Of a DNA stretch of 64,000 nucleotides, positions 32,778-43,935 are shown piece after piece. The notes beneath the pieces are model-generated. The model was not told the origin of the DNA. It made no database searches and worked only from the letters and a program-made list of their open reading frames with translations. How positions within the stretch are numbered: the first letter of the stretch is position 1; every line of letters begins with the position of its first letter. Origin of the DNA: Marinobacter psychrophilus (GTDB taxonomy: Bacteria; Pseudomonadota; Gammaproteobacteria; Pseudomonadales; Oleiphilaceae); contig NZ_CP011494.1 of the NCBI RefSeq assembly GCF_001043175.1, positions 868,001 to 932,000 on the forward strand, in the 5' to 3' direction. The translations under genes were made by a program, and so were the position numbers.

Positions 32778-34124
32778 ATGGGTGTCATTGTGTCGGATCG
32801 TCGCACGTTAATCGTAGGGCTCGGTAAAACTGGGCTTTCCTGCGTGCGCTATCTGGCAGCACAGGGCCGTAAGCTGGCCGTGGCTGACACCCGTGAGGCT
32901 CCGCCGGGTCTTTCCGAGCTGCAAGCCGGCTGGCCTGACGTCGAAGTGCATCTGGGCGCATTTGACAGCGACTTTTTCAGTGCTTTTAGTGAGCTGATTG
33001 TGAGCCCGGGTATCAGTGTGGCCGAGCCAGCTATCGCTGCTGCTGCAGCCAGTGGCGCGCGTATTCGCGGTGATATTGACCTGTTTGCAGAAGCCGCCGA
33101 TGCTCCGATTATTGCCATCACCGGCTCCAACGGCAAAACCACGGTGACCACGCTGGTCGCTGACATGGCTCGTGATGCCGGTTACCTGGTTGCAGTGGGA
33201 GGCAATATTGGCACTCCGGCGCTGGATTTGTTGAATACCGGTGCGCGCTTATACGTGTTGGAGCTGTCTAGTTTTCAGCTGGAGACCACGGACGAACTGA
33301 AGGCGCTGGCGGCTACGGTGCTCAATATCAGTGACGATCATATGGATCGTTACCCAGATAAAATGGCCTATTACCAAGCCAAACAGCGGATATTCCGCGG
33401 CTGCCAGTACGCCATTGTGAATCTGGATGACGCCCTTAGCACACCTATGGCGCGAACCACTCTGCGCTTTATCTGCTTTGGTATGAACCGGGTCAATCCG
33501 GATACCTTCAGCACCCGTGACGACAGCGTCAGTGGCCACCCCTGGGTAACCTGGGGGTTGGATAATCTGATTCGTGCCGATGAACTTGGACTCATCGGTC
33601 GCCATAACCTCAGCAACGTGATGGCGGCCCTTGGTTTGGGCAAAGCGGCCGGTCTGCCCATGGATAGCATGCTGGCGACCGCGCGCGCATTTCACGGTTT
33701 GCCCCACCGTTGTGAGTCGCTTCGCTTAGTCAATGGCGTTGAGTACATCAACGATTCTAAAGGCACCAACGTGGGCGCGACAGTTGCCGCGCTCGACAGT
33801 CTGGCACCGGCGGCGGGCAAGATTGTGCTGATTGCTGGCGGTGATGGAAAAGGCGCCGATTTCAGCCCGCTAGCGGACCCTGCACGCCGACACTGCCGTG
33901 CGGTCGTTTTGATTGGCCGTGATGCAGCACAGCTGCAAGAAGTTCTGGCGCAGGGCACCGCAACCCACATTGAAAATAGCTTGGCCGATGCGGTGGCAAG
34001 CGCCGCACGGCTGGCGCAACCGGGTGACCGGGTGTTGTTGTCGCCCGCCTGCGCCAGTCTGGATATGTTCCGTGATTATATCGATCGCGGTGAGCGCTTC
34101 CGCACGCTGGTGGAGGCGCTATGA
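32778..34124 (+). CDS. murD: UDP-MurNAc-L-alanine--D-glutamate ligase
   Basis: Adds D-glutamate to UDP-MurNAc-L-Ala. The 448-residue protein has an N-terminal Rossmann-like domain (IVGLGKTGLSCVRYL), the ATP loop GSNGKTTVTTLV near residue 118, and YINDSKGTNVGATVAAL. ATG 32778 is preferred: AAGGAGG (32761-32767) is ten bases upstream, whereas the in-frame TTG at 32769 touches it. It overlaps ftsW by four bases (ATGA). Confidence 0.96.
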   Translation: MGVIVSDRRTLIVGLGKTGLSCVRYLAAQGRKLAVADTREAPPGLSELQAGWPDVEVHLGAFDSDFFSAFSELIVSPGISVAEPAIAAAAASGARIRGDIDLFAEAADAPIIAITGSNGKTTVTTLVADMARDAGYLVAVGGNIGTPALDLLNTGARLYVLELSSFQLETTDELKALAATVLNISDDHMDRYPDKMAYYQAKQRIFRGCQYAIVNLDDALSTPMARTTLRFICFGMNRVNPDTFSTRDDSVSGHPWVTWGLDNLIRADELGLIGRHNLSNVMAALGLGKAAGLPMDSMLATARAFHGLPHRCESLRLVNGVEYINDSKGTNVGATVAALDSLAPAAGKIVLIAGGDGKGADFSPLADPARRHCRAVVLIGRDAAQLQEVLAQGTATHIENSLADAVASAARLAQPGDRVLLSPACASLDMFRDYIDRGERFRTLVEAL

Positions 34125-35323
34125 TTCAGACCCAATCGGTATTGCCCGTGTATGGCAATCGTCATTCAGCGCTGCAACCTCTGCCATTGCTGATTGTTAG
34201 CGCTGCTGCGTTGATGGTGTTGGGGCTGGTGATGATTTCGTCGGCGTCTATGGACATTGCCAGTGCGACCTTTGGCAATAGTTACCACTTTATAGTTCGC
34301 CAGCTTGTGTTTGCGGTGCTTGGCTGCATGTTGGCTCTAATCGCGGTTAATGTGCCGGTTTACTGGTGGCAGAACAGCGGCTGGTTGCTGCTGGGCGTAG
34401 GGTTGTTGGTTTTGGTGCTGGTGCTAACGCCGCTGGGGCGCACGGTAAACGGTTCTACTCGCTGGATTCCGTTTGGCATTTTCAACGTTCAGGTGTCTGA
34501 AATCGCCAAGCTTTGCCTGGTGGGCTATCTGGCCAGCTACGTGGTGCGCCGCCGCGACGAGCTGTTGAATACCTGGCCTGGTTTTATCAAGCCGCTGGCG
34601 GTGATGGGCGTGGCTTCTGGCCTACTTATGGTGCAGCCGGACTTTGGCGCCACCGTGGTGTTGGTAGGCGCAGCTGCCGGCATGATTTTTCTTAGCGGTG
34701 TCAGCCTTGTGCGCTTTGCACCCTTAGTAATGATACTGGCTGCACTGGGCGCCCTGGCAGTGATTGCAGAGCCCTATCGAATGAAACGCGTGGTGAGCTA
34801 TCTGGACCCGTGGCAAGACCAGTTTAACAGCGGTTATCAGCTGACCCAGTCGCTGATTGCGTTCGGCCGTGGAGACTGGACCGGGGTCGGCTTGGGCAAT
34901 TCAATTCAGAAGCTGTTTTTTCTGCCCGAGGCCCATACCGACTTTATTTTCGCCATTATTGCCGAAGAATTTGGCCTGATTGGGGCTTTGTTAGTGGTCG
35001 CACTGTTTACCATTCTGGTGATCAGTGGTTTTGTGATTGCCCGCCGCGCAGAACAGGCAAAACAGCCATTTGCGGCCTGTTTCGCCTATGGCATTAGCCT
35101 GTTAATTGGCCTGCAGGCGGCCATTAATATGGCGGTAGCTACCGGGTTGCTGCCGACTAAAGGACTAACGTTGCCGTTGGTTAGTTACGGCGGTTCCAGC
35201 TTGATGATGACCTGCGTGTGCCTGAGCATATTGGCGCGAATAGAGATGGAGCGCGTAGATGCCGCAACGGCAGTAGCCGAGCCTGCTGGCAAAAAACACC
35301 GGGGAGGGGCTGCTTATGACTGA
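34121..35323 (+). CDS. ftsW: Septal peptidoglycan glycosyltransferase FtsW
   Basis: SEDS-family polymerase that links lipid II at the septum together with FtsI. The 400-residue protein has about ten membrane helices. Family stretches include STRWIPFGIFNVQVSEIAKL, QPDFGATVV, the long loop YLDPWQDQFNSGYQLTQSL with the catalytic Asp region, AHTDFIFAIIAEEFGLIGA and LVSYGGSSLMM. The tail is basic and cytoplasmic. It overlaps murG by eight bases. Confidence 0.97.
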   Translation: MIQTQSVLPVYGNRHSALQPLPLLIVSAAALMVLGLVMISSASMDIASATFGNSYHFIVRQLVFAVLGCMLALIAVNVPVYWWQNSGWLLLGVGLLVLVLVLTPLGRTVNGSTRWIPFGIFNVQVSEIAKLCLVGYLASYVVRRRDELLNTWPGFIKPLAVMGVASGLLMVQPDFGATVVLVGAAAGMIFLSGVSLVRFAPLVMILAALGALAVIAEPYRMKRVVSYLDPWQDQFNSGYQLTQSLIAFGRGDWTGVGLGNSIQKLFFLPEAHTDFIFAIIAEEFGLIGALLVVALFTILVISGFVIARRAEQAKQPFAACFAYGISLLIGLQAAINMAVATGLLPTKGLTLPLVSYGGSSLMMTCVCLSILARIEMERVDAATAVAEPAGKKHRGGAAYD

Positions 35324-36401
35324 ACCCCGGCGTTTTTTGATGATGGCCGGTGGCACTGGTGGCCACGTGTTCCCGGCGTTGGCTACCGCCCGCGCCTTGC
35401 AGGCCCGCGGCCATCAGGTGTTCTGGCTGGGTGCTATTGGCGGAATGGAACAGCGGCTGGTCGCCGAGACCAATATTGAAATGTCGTTGATTCATATTTC
35501 TGGATTGCGCGGCAAGGGTAAGCTGGCGCTGATAAAAGCACCGTTCAAACTGATGCGCGCCCTGGGCGAAGCATTCACCATTATGCGGCGCATTCGCCCA
35601 CACTGCGTGGTTGGCATGGGCGGCTTTGTGACCGGCCCTGGTGGCTTGGCGGCCAGATTGACCGGCACCCCCTTGGTCATTCACGAACAAAACGCTGTTG
35701 CCGGCATGACCAATAGACTGCTGGTGCGCTTTGCCGACACTGTGCTGGAAGCGTTCCCCGGTAGCTTTGATGCCAAAACCGTCACCCGCTGCACCGGCAA
35801 TCCGGTGCGCACGGATTTTGCCGCGCTGGCTACCCCCATAGAACGCCTGGCGGGGCGCAAAGGCCCGCTGCGGTTACTTGTCGTTGGTGGCAGTTTGGGT
35901 GCACAGGTGTTCAACCAGCAGGTGCCCCAGGCGCTGGCGCAAATGGCGAATGAGTGTCGCCCACAAGTGCGCCATCAGTGTGGTCAAAATCACGCCGAGG
36001 CTGCTCGCGATGCTTATCAGGCAGTAGGCGTTGAGGCCAGCGTGGAACCCTTCATAACTGATATAGCTGCGGCTTTTTCCTGGGCCGATCTGGTGCTGTG
36101 CCGTGCGGGTGCGTTAACCGTGTCGGAACTCTGTGCCGCCGGTTGCGCCGCCATTCTGGTGCCTTTTCCCTACGCGGTGGATGACCACCAGACACGCAAC
36201 GGTGAACAGATGGTTAGCGTCGGTGCGGCCCTACTTATACCCCAACCGCGGCTTACCCCCGCGCTGTTGGCAGACACTCTGGGCGATCTGGCAAACGATC
36301 GTGAACGGGTATTACTGATGTCGCAGGCAGCTCGCAAGCTGGCCCGCATCGATGCAACGGAGAGAGTCGTGAATTATTGTCTGGAGGCCGCCAATGGCTG
36401 A
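35316..36401 (+). CDS. murG: Lipid I N-acetylglucosaminyltransferase MurG
   Basis: Adds GlcNAc to lipid I to form lipid II on the cytoplasmic face of the membrane. The 361 residues carry [12 protein letters not shown] near the N-terminus, [22 protein letters not shown], and the UDP-GlcNAc site [15 protein letters not shown] followed by [12 protein letters not shown]. It starts inside the end of ftsW and ends inside the start of murC, eight bases each. Confidence 0.97.
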   Translation: MTEPRRFLMMAGGTGGHVFPALATARALQARGHQVFWLGAIGGMEQRLVAETNIEMSLIHISGLRGKGKLALIKAPFKLMRALGEAFTIMRRIRPHCVVGMGGFVTGPGGLAARLTGTPLVIHEQNAVAGMTNRLLVRFADTVLEAFPGSFDAKTVTRCTGNPVRTDFAALATPIERLAGRKGPLRLLVVGGSLGAQVFNQQVPQALAQMANECRPQVRHQCGQNHAEAARDAYQAVGVEASVEPFITDIAAAFSWADLVLCRAGALTVSELCAAGCAAILVPFPYAVDDHQTRNGEQMVSVGAALLIPQPRLTPALLADTLGDLANDRERVLLMSQAARKLARIDATERVVNYCLEAANG

Positions 36402-37854
36402 TGCCAACACAGTGCCACTGGTATATCAGGTACCGGAAATGCGCCGCATCCGCCATATTCATTTTGTCGGTATTGGCGGCGCCGGCATGAGCGGTATCGC
36501 CGAGGTGCTAAAGAACCAGGGCTATAACGTGTCTGGCTCTGACTTGCGCCACGGTGCCGTTACCCAGCGCCTGACGGCAATGGGTATTGATGTACAGATT
36601 GGCCATCGTGCCGAAAATACTGAAAAAGCCGATGTGGTCGTGGTGTCTTCAGCGGTGGCGGCCAACAACCCGGAAGTGGTTGCTGCGCGCAGTAATCGCA
36701 TTCCCATCGTGCCGCGAGCGGAAATGCTGGCGGAAATCATGCGTTATCGCCACGGCATTGCGGTTGCTGGAACCCACGGCAAAACCACCACCACCAGCCT
36801 GATTGCTTCGGTGTTTGCTGAGGCGGGCCTGGACCCGACCTTTGTGATCGGTGGCAAGCTAAACAGCGCCGGCACCAATGCCAAGCTGGGCGGATCGCGC
36901 TACCTGATCGCGGAAGCCGACGAGAGCGACGCATCGTTTCTGCACCTGACACCGCTGATTTCCGTGGTCACCAACATCGAAGCCGACCACATGGACACCT
37001 ATGGTGGCGATGTGGAAAAGCTGAAGCAGACCTTTGTTGATTTCCTCCATAACTTACCGTTTTACGGCGTGGCCGTGATGTGTATAGACGATCCCTACGT
37101 GCGTGAAATACTGCCGCGTATCTCGCGCACCATTATTACTTACGGTATTGATAATCATGAGGCCGACTACCGCGCCGAGAATATTGTGTCTGACGGCCTG
37201 CGCACGCGCTTTCTGGTAAAGCGCCCGGGGCCGCGGGCCGATTTGCAAGTAGAGCTGAAAATGCCTGGCCGCCACAACGTGCTTAACGCCCTGGCGGTGA
37301 TTGCCGTGGCCACCGATGACGGTGTTGACGACGCCTCAATCGGCCGCGGTTTGGCCGGTTTCGCCGGTGTTGGCCGGCGCTTTCAGGTCTACGGCGATTA
37401 TCCAATCGCCAAGGGTTCGATAACCCTGGTTGACGATTATGGCCACCATCCCACTGAAGTCGCCGCCGTCATTCGCGCCGCTCGTGACGCGTGGCCCGGC
37501 CGACGCGTGATCATGCTGTACCAGCCGCACCGGTTCAGCCGTACCCGCGATCTTTACGAAGATTTTGTCAAAGTACTGTCCACGGTGGATGGTTTGCTGC
37601 TGATGGACGTTTACTCCGCCGGCGAAGCAGCGATCCCCGGATGTGACGGCCGCGCCCTTTGCCGCAGCCTGCGCCAGCGAGGCAAAGTAGAACCGGTGTT
37701 TGTCGAACACAATAAAGACATCGAAACGCTGTTGGCCAGCGTGTTGCGCGATGGTGACTTGTTAATCACTCAAGGGGCCGGTGATATCGGAGCGGTGGCA
37801 GCCCGCCTGGCAACAACGGGAGTGATAGCAACAGGGGGGGAGAGCGGTGAGTGA
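36394..37854 (+). CDS. murC: UDP-MurNAc--L-alanine ligase
   Basis: First of the four Mur ligases, adding L-alanine to UDP-MurNAc. The 486-residue protein has [17 protein letters not shown] in its Rossmann domain, the ATP loop [12 protein letters not shown] near residue 125, [12 protein letters not shown] and [12 protein letters not shown]. Overlaps ddlB by eight bases. Confidence 0.97.
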   Translation: MADANTVPLVYQVPEMRRIRHIHFVGIGGAGMSGIAEVLKNQGYNVSGSDLRHGAVTQRLTAMGIDVQIGHRAENTEKADVVVVSSAVAANNPEVVAARSNRIPIVPRAEMLAEIMRYRHGIAVAGTHGKTTTTSLIASVFAEAGLDPTFVIGGKLNSAGTNAKLGGSRYLIAEADESDASFLHLTPLISVVTNIEADHMDTYGGDVEKLKQTFVDFLHNLPFYGVAVMCIDDPYVREILPRISRTIITYGIDNHEADYRAENIVSDGLRTRFLVKRPGPRADLQVELKMPGRHNVLNALAVIAVATDDGVDDASIGRGLAGFAGVGRRFQVYGDYPIAKGSITLVDDYGHHPTEVAAVIRAARDAWPGRRVIMLYQPHRFSRTRDLYEDFVKVLSTVDGLLLMDVYSAGEAAIPGCDGRALCRSLRQRGKVEPVFVEHNKDIETLLASVLRDGDLLITQGAGDIGAVAARLATTGVIATGGESGE

Positions 37855-38848
37855 CCAGCAGCACAACCCAATAGTGCACCAAACACAGCCGTTTCTGGCC
37901 GAGCCTGCCATGCTGAAGGCCTTTGGCCGGGTGGCCGTGTTTATGGGCGGTGATTCCGCCGAGCGTGATGTGTCGCTGAAAAGCGGACAGGCAGTGCTTT
38001 CGGCGCTGCTGTCAGCGGGTGTAAATGCCTTTGGCGTAGACGTGCAGGGTTGTCTGTTGAAAACCGTGGAACAGCCAGAGTTCGACCGGGTATTTATTGC
38101 GTTGCACGGTCGCGGTGGTGAAGACGGTACGCTGCAAGCGATTTTGTCCCAAGCCGGTATTCCCTTCACTGGCAGTGACGTGATGGCCTCAGCCCTGGCC
38201 ATGGACAAGCTGCGGTCAAAATATGTGTTTGCGGGTTGCGGTTTGGCTACGCCCAAGTTCCGCACCATGACGTCTGCGGAAGACGCCATCAGTATCGCCG
38301 CTGAGTTGCGCATGCCGCTGAGCGTGAAGCCGTCGCGCGAAGGATCCAGTATTGGCATTTTTAAAGTCATCAGTGCAGACCAGTTGGTGCAGGCCTGGCA
38401 GGCGGCCGCGGCACTGGACACCTCGGTGCTGGTAGAAGAGTGGATTGAAGGCCCGGAATTTACCGTCAGTTTGTTGCAAGACCGCGCGTTACCGGCTATC
38501 GGCCTGAGCACCGATCACGTGTTTTACGATTACGACGCCAAGTATCTGGCCGACGACACCCGCTACTGCATTCCCTGTGGGCTGTCAGCAGACGAGGAAC
38601 TGCGCCTGCAACAGTTGGCGCTGGAAGCCTTTCGGGTTGTGGGCTGCCGCACCTGGGGCCGGGTCGACATCATGCAGGATGCTGACGGTAAGTTCTGGTT
38701 GCTGGAGGTGAATACCGTTCCGGGAATGACTGACCACAGCCTGGTGCCGATGTCGGCACGGGCAGCGGGTATCAGTTTTGAAGAACTGGTGGTGCGGATT
38801 CTGGCTGACACTCTGGAGCAAAATGGGGGAGAGCCAAGCCATGCTTGA
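37847..38848 (+). CDS. ddlB: D-alanine--D-alanine ligase
   Basis: ATP-grasp enzyme that makes the D-Ala-D-Ala dipeptide used by MurF. The 333 residues contain [50 protein letters not shown], and the metal-binding [15 protein letters not shown]. The start is GTG at 37847 inside the murC end, with a strong purine-rich SD; this yields about 25 residues more than the E. coli protein before the ATP-grasp core, and an internal ATG ([10 protein letters not shown]) is an alternative. Confidence 0.95.
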   Translation: MSDQQHNPIVHQTQPFLAEPAMLKAFGRVAVFMGGDSAERDVSLKSGQAVLSALLSAGVNAFGVDVQGCLLKTVEQPEFDRVFIALHGRGGEDGTLQAILSQAGIPFTGSDVMASALAMDKLRSKYVFAGCGLATPKFRTMTSAEDAISIAAELRMPLSVKPSREGSSIGIFKVISADQLVQAWQAAAALDTSVLVEEWIEGPEFTVSLLQDRALPAIGLSTDHVFYDYDAKYLADDTRYCIPCGLSADEELRLQQLALEAFRVVGCRTWGRVDIMQDADGKFWLLEVNTVPGMTDHSLVPMSARAAGISFEELVVRILADTLEQNGGEPSHA

Positions 38849-39680
38849 TAACCTGCTGATCCGAACTCGGACACTGCCGTCTGAACCGCCGCAGCGCCGA
38901 GGGGCAACAACCCTTGGCCCGGAGCATGATCGGTTCGCAGTGTTAAAAGCGGCATTTGGCGCCGTGCCTTGGTTGCAGTTTGGTTTGGGTGTGGTGGTGA
39001 TCCTGACGGCAGCACTGGTGCCCTGGGGTGTCAGCAAAGTGCTGGCTGCCATGGATCAGCAGATTTTGGCTATTGACGTGAGTGGCACGCTGGTTGGTGA
39101 AAGCCAGGTGGGCCTTGAACGCCACCTTGGGGCCTGGGTTGGAGGCAGCTATTTCGCAACTGACCTGGAAGAGATCAAGGCCAGCTTAGAGCAGCGCCCG
39201 TGGGTTGAATCGGCGGCCGTGAGGCGCGAATGGCCAGACCGTTTAACGGTCAACATCCGCGAGAAAAAGCCGCTGGCCTACTGGAGTGACGGCCGCCTGG
39301 TTAGCCGCACGGGCGAGTTGTTCAGCCCACCAAACCCGCAAGTGGCCGGCGCTATGCCGTTGTTGTCGGGTCCTGATGAGCGGGTACGAGATGTGATCGC
39401 TATGGCGCGCGCGTTGAGTGATCAACTGGTTGGCCATGGACTTGGCTTCAGTGGCTTGAACCTGGAGCAGCGCGGGGCGTGGACCTTGCGCCTGAGTAAC
39501 GGGATAGATGTTGTGCTTGGCCGTGATCAGGTCGAGCAGCGTTTTGAACGGTTTATGACCGTGTATCAGGCCCGGTTGGCATCCCGGTCAGATGAAGTCA
39601 ACAGGGTGGATGCGCGCTACACCAATGGTGTTGCGGTGCAGTGGAAGGCGGTTACGGCCGCCTCAACTCCGAAAATATAA
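38841..39680 (+). CDS. ftsQ: Cell division protein FtsQ
   Basis: Bitopic scaffold of the divisome that binds FtsB and FtsL. The 279-residue form has a cytoplasmic tail of about 55, one membrane helix (LQFGLGVVVILTAALVPWGV), a POTRA domain (ILAIDVSGTLVGES, WVESAAVRREWPDRLTVNI) and the beta domain with RLSNGIDVVLGRD. The ATG at 38841 is preferred, with GGGGGAG eight bases upstream; ATG 38823 would add six residues. It overlaps ddlB by eight bases. Confidence 0.95.
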   Translation: MLDNLLIRTRTLPSEPPQRRGATTLGPEHDRFAVLKAAFGAVPWLQFGLGVVVILTAALVPWGVSKVLAAMDQQILAIDVSGTLVGESQVGLERHLGAWVGGSYFATDLEEIKASLEQRPWVESAAVRREWPDRLTVNIREKKPLAYWSDGRLVSRTGELFSPPNPQVAGAMPLLSGPDERVRDVIAMARALSDQLVGHGLGFSGLNLEQRGAWTLRLSNGIDVVLGRDQVEQRFERFMTVYQARLASRSDEVNRVDARYTNGVAVQWKAVTAASTPKI

Positions 39681-39716
39681 CAACGGTTTATTCAGACCTG
39701 GGGTTTGGTGAAACAC

Positions 39717-40952
39717 ATGTCATCGGTTGAAACGGAAAACATGATTGTCGGCCTGGACATTGGCACCTCAAAAGTGGTGGCCATTGTCGGCAAGCGCAAA
39801 ATGGACGGCTCTATTGAGGTGGTGGGCGTTGGCTCTAACCCCTCAAAAGGTCTGAAGCGCGGTGTCGTGGTCAATATTGAAGTCACGGTTCAGGCTATCC
39901 AGCGCGCGGTGGAAGAAGCCGAGCTGATGGCTGGCTGCCGCATTCACTCGGTGTACGCAGGCATTGCCGGTAGTCACATTAAGAGCCTGAACTCCCATGG
40001 CATTGTGGCCATTCGTGATCGCGAGGTGACCCAAGCAGATATCGACCGGGTCATTGACGCAGCTCAGGCGGTGGCCATTCCGGCAGACCAGAAAATTCTG
40101 CACATATTGCCGCAGGAATTCGTGATTGATAACCAGGAAGGCATCAAAGAGCCGCTGGGCATGTCAGGCGTGCGCCTCGAAGCCAAGGTGCACTTGGTGA
40201 CCTGCGCGGTGAACGCCGCCCAAAATATTGAAAAATGCATTCGCCGCTGCGGCCTTGAAGTCGACGACATCATTCTTGAACAGCTGGCTTCCAGCCACGC
40301 GATTCTCACTGAAGATGAAAAAGAGTTGGGCGTGTGCGTGGTGGACATGGGCGGCGGTACCACCGACATCGCCGTGTTTACCGGCGGCGCTATTCGCCAC
40401 ACCGCTGTAATACCGATCGCCGGTGATCAGGTCACCAACGACATCGCCATGGCGTTGCGTACGCCGACACAGAACGCCGAAGAAATCAAAATCAAATACG
40501 CTTGCGCGCTAACCCAGCTGGCGGGCGCGGATGAAACCATCAAAGTGCCCAGCGTCGGCGATCGCGCTCCGCGAGATTTGTCGCGTCAGGCTTTAGCCGA
40601 AGTGGTTGAACCGCGCTACGAAGAACTGTTCATGCTGGTGCAGTCGGAGCTGCGACGATCGGGATTTGAAGACATGATCCCGGCAGGAATCGTGATTACG
40701 GGAGGCGCGTCTACCATGGAGGGCGTGATTGAGCTAGCAGAAGAGATTTTCCACATGCCGGTCAGGCTGGCCTGTCCGCAGGCCGTGTCGGGCATGACGG
40801 AAGTGGTTAACAATCCGATTTACGCCACGGGTGTTGGATTGTTGATACACGGTTTCCGCCAAATGGATCTTGGACGGACACCGGTGCTCAAGGGGGAGCG
40901 TGCTCCCACGCTGTTTGAGCGAATGAAAGCCTGGTTTACTGGCCATTTCTGA
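39717..40952 (+). CDS. ftsA: Cell division protein FtsA
   Basis: Actin-like ATPase that tethers FtsZ to the membrane. The 411 residues start MSSVETENMIVGLDIGTSKV, followed by the SHI/1C domain, the phosphate-2 motif VVDMGGGTTDIAVF and GIVITGGASTMEGV. The last residues (LFERMKAWFTGHF) form the amphipathic membrane-targeting helix. ATG 39717 is preferred over GTG 39705, though the SD (GGTGA) is weak. Confidence 0.97.
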   Translation: MSSVETENMIVGLDIGTSKVVAIVGKRKMDGSIEVVGVGSNPSKGLKRGVVVNIEVTVQAIQRAVEEAELMAGCRIHSVYAGIAGSHIKSLNSHGIVAIRDREVTQADIDRVIDAAQAVAIPADQKILHILPQEFVIDNQEGIKEPLGMSGVRLEAKVHLVTCAVNAAQNIEKCIRRCGLEVDDIILEQLASSHAILTEDEKELGVCVVDMGGGTTDIAVFTGGAIRHTAVIPIAGDQVTNDIAMALRTPTQNAEEIKIKYACALTQLAGADETIKVPSVGDRAPRDLSRQALAEVVEPRYEELFMLVQSELRRSGFEDMIPAGIVITGGASTMEGVIELAEEIFHMPVRLACPQAVSGMTEVVNNPIYATGVGLLIHGFRQMDLGRTPVLKGERAPTLFERMKAWFTGHF

Positions 40953-41048
40953 GCCGCCAGACAAGCACAACAGCAACCGTTTTGAACCATCAAATCTTTT
41001 AAAAGAACAGCCGGAAACAGGCTGACTAAAGCACGAAGGAGTGGGGAT

Positions 41049-42206
41049 ATGTTTGAACTTGTCGATAGTGTGCAGCAAAACGCAGTTATAAAAGTGGTTG
41101 GTGTGGGTGGCGGCGGCGGTAATGCCGTGCGTCATATGCTTAACAGCGATATTGAAGGTGTTGATTTTATCTGTGCCAACACGGATGCCCAGGCCTTGAA
41201 AGACCTGGACGCACGTCAAATCATCCAGCTTGGGGGCGCTATCACCAAAGGCTTGGGTGCTGGTGCTAATCCGGAAATAGGACGCCAGTCGGCGTTGGAA
41301 GACCGTGACCGTATTGCTGAGGCGCTCAGCGGAGCGGATATGGTGTTCATTACCGCTGGCATGGGTGGCGGTACCGGTACTGGTGCGGCACCGGTAGTGG
41401 CTCAAGTGGCCCGCGAGCTAGGCATTCTGACCGTCGCCGTAGTCACCAAGCCCTTTCTGTTTGAAGGCGGTAAGCGCATGAGCGTGGCGGAAGCCGGGCT
41501 GCGTGAGCTGGAAGAGTGCGTAGATTCGTTGATCACCATCCCTAACGAGAAGTTGCTGTCGGTGATGGGCAAGAACACCAGCCTGCTAGATGCCTTTGCG
41601 TCTGCTAATGATGTACTGCTGGGTGCGGTTCAGGGTATTGCCGATCTGATTACTCGCAATGGAATGATCAACGTCGACTTCGCAGACGTGAAAACGGTGA
41701 TGTCTGAAATGGGCATGGCGATGATGGGTACGGCCCGAGCAACCGGTGAAAATCGTGCCCGTGAAGCCGCCGAAGCCGCTATTCGCAGCCCACTGTTGGA
41801 AGACGTTAACCTGCACGGTGCCAAGGGCATTTTGGTTAACATTACCGCGGGCATTAACCTGAATTTGGGCGAGTTTGCTGAAGTAGGCGACATCATTCGC
41901 GAATTTGCCTCAGATACGGCCACAGTGGTTGTGGGCACGGTGATTGATCAGGACCTGACTGACGAACTTAAAGTGACCGTAGTGGCCACCGGCCTGGGCG
42001 GCAGTCGCGAAAAACCGACCAAAGTGGTCGACAATAGCCGCACTCTGGATGGTAAAACCGACTACAAACAACTGGACCGGCCGGCCATTCTGCGCCGTCG
42101 CGCAGTGGCTTCCGGCAACACGGCGCTGGATCAAGGTCGCGAAAGCGAAGAACAGAATGTGGACTATCTCGATATTCCCGCATTCCTTCGCCGTCAGGCG
42201 GATTGA
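41049..42206 (+). CDS. ftsZ: Cell division protein FtsZ
   Basis: Tubulin-like GTPase that forms the division ring. The 385-residue protein has GVGGGGGNAV near residue 18, the tubulin signature GGGTGTGAAPV (106-116) and the T7 loop NVDFADVKTVM. A linker of about 50 residues leads to the C-terminal peptide DYLDIPAFLRRQAD, which binds FtsA and other partners. SD AAGGAG precedes the ATG. Confidence 0.98.
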   Translation: MFELVDSVQQNAVIKVVGVGGGGGNAVRHMLNSDIEGVDFICANTDAQALKDLDARQIIQLGGAITKGLGAGANPEIGRQSALEDRDRIAEALSGADMVFITAGMGGGTGTGAAPVVAQVARELGILTVAVVTKPFLFEGGKRMSVAEAGLRELEECVDSLITIPNEKLLSVMGKNTSLLDAFASANDVLLGAVQGIADLITRNGMINVDFADVKTVMSEMGMAMMGTARATGENRAREAAEAAIRSPLLEDVNLHGAKGILVNITAGINLNLGEFAEVGDIIREFASDTATVVVGTVIDQDLTDELKVTVVATGLGGSREKPTKVVDNSRTLDGKTDYKQLDRPAILRRRAVASGNTALDQGRESEEQNVDYLDIPAFLRRQAD

Positions 42207-42410
42207 TATACTGTCAAAAATATGACCCGGAGCCGGCTGGGGCGGGTGTTTGAAACGTTCAGTCGGGAAAGTGTGCACTGGTCACTCATGGTCCATTTTG
42301 GCTGTTTTTTGAGCAGAAAAGGGCGTTTTCATGGTGGCCGGTTGTATTTTCTGATAATGTGCTAGCAGTTTTTGCTTAGCGTATCGCCTTTTCGACGGAA
42401 CTATGGACCG

Positions 42411-43325
42411 ATGATCAAACAACGGACTCTTAAAAACACCATTCGCGCGACCGGCATTGGCCTGCATTCAGGTGAAAAGGTGTATCTAACCCTGAAGCCT
42501 GCGCCCATCGACGCCGGCATTATTTTTTGCCGTACCGACCTAGACCCTGTGGTCGAAATTCGGGCCCGTGCAGAAAATGTCGGCGAGACCATGCTGTCCA
42601 CCACATTGATGAAAGACGGCGTACGGGTGTCAACGGTAGAGCACTTACTGTCTGCTATGGCTGGCCTGGGTATTGATAACTGCTTTGTGGAATTGAGCGC
42701 TTCTGAAGTGCCGATCATGGATGGCTCGGCAGGGCCTTTCGTGTTTTTGCTGCAGTCTGCCGGTATTGCCGAGCAAGACGCAGCCAAGAAATTTATCCGC
42801 ATCAAACGTGAAGTATCGATCACAGACGGTGATAAAAGCGCCACCTTTTTGCCATTCAAAGGCTTCAAAGTCAGCTTTGGCATCGACTTTGATCACCCTG
42901 CTTTTAAGGGCCGCGCCCAGAACGCCACGGTTGATTTCTCCAGCACTTCGTTTGTGAAAGAAGTCAGTCGGGCCCGCACCTTTGGCTTCATGCGCGATAT
43001 TGAAAAACTGCGCTCCATGAACCTGGCTCTTGGTGGCAGCGTTGATAATGCCATCGTTGTTGATGATTACAAAATTCTTAACGAAGACGGTTTGCGCTAT
43101 GACGACGAGTTCGTCAAGCACAAGGTTTTGGACGCGATTGGCGACCTGTATCTGTTGGGCAACAGCCTGATTGGTGAGTTTCGCGGCGTGAAATCCGGCC
43201 ACGACCTGAATAATCGCCTGCTGCGCCTTCTTATTTCAGAGCAAGACGCGTGGGAAGTTGTCACCTTTGATGACGAAGCCAATGCTCCGATTTCTTACGT
43301 CAAACCTGTATTAGCCAGCGCCTGA
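42411..43325 (+). CDS. lpxC: UDP-3-O-acyl-N-acetylglucosamine deacetylase
   Basis: Zinc enzyme that commits to lipid A synthesis. The 304 residues match the usual length. Zinc ligands are in TVEHLLSAM and [15 protein letters not shown]; the catalytic region continues with [11 protein letters not shown]. The start at 42411 gives the canonical MIKQRTLKN; the open frame extends 39 bases upstream. The 200 bases after ftsZ contain a GATAAT that might be a -10 element, without a clear -35. Confidence 0.97.
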   Translation: MIKQRTLKNTIRATGIGLHSGEKVYLTLKPAPIDAGIIFCRTDLDPVVEIRARAENVGETMLSTTLMKDGVRVSTVEHLLSAMAGLGIDNCFVELSASEVPIMDGSAGPFVFLLQSAGIAEQDAAKKFIRIKREVSITDGDKSATFLPFKGFKVSFGIDFDHPAFKGRAQNATVDFSSTSFVKEVSRARTFGFMRDIEKLRSMNLALGGSVDNAIVVDDYKILNEDGLRYDDEFVKHKVLDAIGDLYLLGNSLIGEFRGVKSGHDLNNRLLRLLISEQDAWEVVTFDDEANAPISYVKPVLASA

Positions 43326-43335
43326 GGCGCCATCG

Positions 43336-43782
43336 TCAGTCGCGAACGTGACTGGCGAGCTTTTCCAGAATCTCGCGCAACGCTTTGTCATTTGTGTTTC
43401 CGGCTTCTTCTTTGAGGAGCTGGGCGTTTTCTTTACTCAATGGCAGCTTTTTGGCCATCGCCTTGTCCTGAAAACGCGGCGGTACAACCTTTACTTTCAG
43501 CTTCCAGACAAAGCGAAATAACTCCAGATTGCGCGCAGCAGCCATAATGTCATGCTGGCGAAAGCGAATCTGGCTGGCTTTAGGCCCGCTGTCTGCTGCC
43601 AGAACAAGTTCGCCCTCACGACAGCTCACGAAACGCGTACCTGACTGCAACGACGGCGGCAACTCAGCCAGCAGCGTCTGCTCAGCAAGCCGGTGTTGCT
43701 CGGCCCGCGCTACCAGTTTGCGCAAGCCAGCCGGCCCGGAGAAAGGGTCAAAAGTCATTTTCTGTTCATTTTTTGGCTTCAT
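43336..43782 (-). CDS. dciA: DciA family protein (DUF721), replicative helicase operator
   Basis: Family known to help load the replicative helicase DnaB in bacteria without DnaC/DnaI. The 148-residue form has the KH-like N-terminal domain (LAEQTLLAELPPSLQSGTRF, LVLAADSGPKASQIRFRQHD) and a basic C-terminal tail (KLPLSKENAQLLKEEA). The ATG at 43782 has AGG six bases upstream; the frame is open for 29 further codons upstream, rich in Lys and without a good start signal. Convergent with lpxC, ten bases apart. Position between lpxC and secA matches Pseudomonas. Function is by family. Confidence 0.82.
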   Translation of the reverse strand: MKPKNEQKMTFDPFSGPAGLRKLVARAEQHRLAEQTLLAELPPSLQSGTRFVSCREGELVLAADSGPKASQIRFRQHDIMAAARNLELFRFVWKLKVKVVPPRFQDKAMAKKLPLSKENAQLLKEEAGNTNDKALREILEKLASHVRD

Positions 43783-43935
43783 TGCGGCCTGAGTACTCGA
43801 CTGAGCTGTAAACCATTGGGTACACTTACTTTTCTTTTTCTTTTTTAGGTGAGTGCCCCGACTATTCATAACCAGTGTAACCGCTGGCAGGTGCTTTAAA
43901 CATCCGTTTGCGATCCACTGCAGTAATCACACATT